Program-made: the position numbers and the translations under genes
The notes under the pieces: generated by a model
Databases searched by the model: none
Seen by the model: the letters and a program-made list of their open reading frames with translations, nothing else
What the model was told of the DNA's origin: nothing
Assembly: GCA_018500005.2 (NCBI GenBank)
Contig: JAHBAP020000311.1
Span: 1 to 6,318, forward strand
Direction: 5' to 3'
DNA: 6,318 nt
Source: Mycobacterium sp.
Lineage (GTDB): Bacteria > Actinomycetota > Actinomycetes > Mycobacteriales > Mycobacteriaceae
In this document: positions 5,394-6,318 of the stretch, piece after piece
How positions within the stretch are numbered: the first letter of the stretch is position 1
Layout of the letters: each line of letters begins with the position of its first letter

Positions 5394-5420
5394 CGTTCCT
5401 GTCGTTCCTGCTGTTTTTGC
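5394..5420 (+). repeat. Three tandem 9-bp units, candidate MarR operator
   Basis: CGTTCCTGT (5394-5402) and CGTTCCTGC (5403-5411) share eight of nine bases. TGTTTTTGC (5412-5420) agrees with the second unit at six of nine. The units sit between the divergent marR and oxidoreductase starts, over the expected -35 positions of both promoters, where a bound regulator would block both. Most MarR operators are palindromes, so direct repeats are atypical and the role is inference. Confidence 0.45.
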
Positions 5421-5427
5421 GCGAGGG

Positions 5428-5433
5428 TAACGT
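5428..5433 (+). promoter_or_regulatory. -10 box TAACGT of the quinone oxidoreductase gene, leaderless
   Basis: TAACGT is seven bases before ATG 5441, with no Shine-Dalgarno between them, predicting a leaderless transcript. The -35 position (5405-5410, TTCCTG) lies within the second 9-bp repeat and is only a weak match. Confidence 0.55.
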
Positions 5434-5440
5434 CAGCAGC

Positions 5441-6318
5441 ATGCGCGCCATCGTGATCGATGCCGGACGTTTGCTGTGGGGCGATGCACCCGACGTCTCC
5501 GCCGGATCCGGGGAGGTGCTGATCCGGGTCCGGGCTGCCGGCATCAACCGGGCCGATCTCCTGCAGGCGGCCGGGAAGTATCCGCCCCCGCCGGGGGCCA
5601 GCCAGATCCTGGGCTTGGAAGTGTCCGGGGTTATCGAGGCACTCGGGGCCGGCGTCACGAATCTGGCTGTCGGGCAAGAGGTCTGCGCCCTGCTGGCCGG
5701 CGGCGGCTACGCCGAACTAGTCTCGGTGCCGGCCGCACAGGTGATGCCGGTGCCCACCGGTGTGAGCCTGGAGGACGCCGCCGGATTGCCGGAGGCGGCC
5801 TGCACGGTGTGGTCCAACCTGGTGATGGCCGGCCGGTTGAGCCCCGGGGAGTTCGTGCTGCTGCACGGCGGGGCCAGCGGAATCGGCACCCACGCCATCC
5901 AGGTCGCCAAGGCGCTGGGCGCCGCGGTCGCCGTGACGGCCGGGTCACCGGAGAAACTCAAACTGTGTGAAGACCTCGGCGCAGACATCCTGATCCCCTA
6001 CCGCGACGCGGACTTCGTCGAGCGGGTGCAGGCCGCAACGGCGGGCCGCGGGGCGGACCTGATCCTGGGTCTGATGGGCGCGGCCTACCCGGACCGCAAC
6101 CCCGCCGCGCTCGCCTTCGACGGCAGGCTGGTGATCATCGGCATGCAGGGCGGGGTCAAGGCCGAGTTGAACATCGGCGCCCTGATCGGCAAACGGCTCA
6201 CCGTGATGGGCACCGCCCTGCGCGGCCGGCCGGTCGACGGACCGCACGGCAAAGGTCCGATCGTCGATGCGGTGGTCGCCTCGGTGTGGCCGATGATCGC
6301 CGACAGCAGGGTTCGGCC
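5441..6318 (+). CDS. PIG3-type NAD(P)H quinone oxidoreductase, 3' end outside the window
   Basis: This is a zinc-independent medium-chain dehydrogenase/reductase, probably a cytosolic NADPH-dependent quinone or enone reductase. The window holds 292 codons plus two bases with no stop; family members run to about 325 aa, so roughly the last tenth is missing. Visible landmarks are GINRADLLQAAGKYPPPPG (34-52) and GLEVSGVI (58-65), typical of PIG3/TP53I3-like enzymes, the central AALPE-like GLPEAACTVWSNL (115-127), and the nucleotide-binding HGGASGIGTHAIQ (142-154). VTAGSPEKL (165-173) follows the second Rossmann strand. No catalytic-zinc cysteine set is present. It closely resembles M. tuberculosis Rv3777. 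It is divergent from the marR gene with about 75 bp between starts, suggesting control by that regulator and a role in handling reactive quinones or carbonyls. Confidence 0.92.
   Translation, partial: MRAIVIDAGRLLWGDAPDVSAGSGEVLIRVRAAGINRADLLQAAGKYPPPPGASQILGLEVSGVIEALGAGVTNLAVGQEVCALLAGGGYAELVSVPAAQVMPVPTGVSLEDAAGLPEAACTVWSNLVMAGRLSPGEFVLLHGGASGIGTHAIQVAKALGAAVAVTAGSPEKLKLCEDLGADILIPYRDADFVERVQAATAGRGADLILGLMGAAYPDRNPAALAFDGRLVIIGMQGGVKAELNIGALIGKRLTVMGTALRGRPVDGPHGKGPIVDAVVASVWPMIADSRVR

Noticed and set aside
5408..5439. Inverted repeat CTGCTG / CAGCAG in the marR-oxidoreductase gap
   Set aside because: Only six bases with a 20-bp spacer, low complexity and partly overlapping the tandem units; too weak to call an operator arm.

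Overview
The window looks like ordinary chromosome from a high-GC actinobacterium, most likely a Mycobacterium or Mycolicibacterium. The proteins closely resemble what I recall of the M. tuberculosis Rv3772 (pat/hisC2), Rv3774 (echA21) and Rv3777 (quinone oxidoreductase) products. Several genes have a TANNNT -10 box only 6-7 bases before the start codon, as in mycobacterial leaderless transcription. No database search was possible, so orthology rests on motifs and memory.

Left part (1-1368): a tRNA-Ser(GCT) on the minus strand, a 195-bp intergenic region that probably holds two divergent promoters, and an aromatic/histidinol-phosphate-type PLP aminotransferase (pat). Middle (1422-2938): a two-gene cysteine operon. 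cysK (O-acetylserine sulfhydrylase) overlaps cysE (serine O-acetyltransferase) by ATGA, and the CysE product ends in the isoleucine typical of CysE proteins that dock into CysK. Next (2962-3789) is a crotonase-fold gene, echA21. Its acidic residues match the catalytic set of delta3,5-delta2,4-dienoyl-CoA isomerase better than that of a plain enoyl-CoA hydratase. A small three-helix membrane protein follows (3835-4209).

Right part: three minus-strand units lie in a row. They are a MarR-type regulator (to 4839), a tRNA-Ser(TGA) with an encoded CCA end (4717-4806), and a secreted protein very rich in Pro and Trp with four Cys (4238-4684). Divergent from marR is a PIG3-type NADPH:quinone oxidoreductase (5441 onward, cut by the window edge). 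The short marR/oxidoreductase gap holds three tandem 9-bp units placed over both predicted -35 regions, a candidate operator.

I see no CRISPR array, transposon, prophage, toxin-antitoxin or defence system. The best leads are the all-G acceptor strand of the first tRNA-Ser (a G3:U70 wobble plus a G6/G67 mismatch), the unusual secreted protein placed directly behind a tRNA, the MarR/operator/oxidoreductase unit, the dienoyl-CoA isomerase signature in EchA21, and the position of cysK-cysE between pat and echA21.
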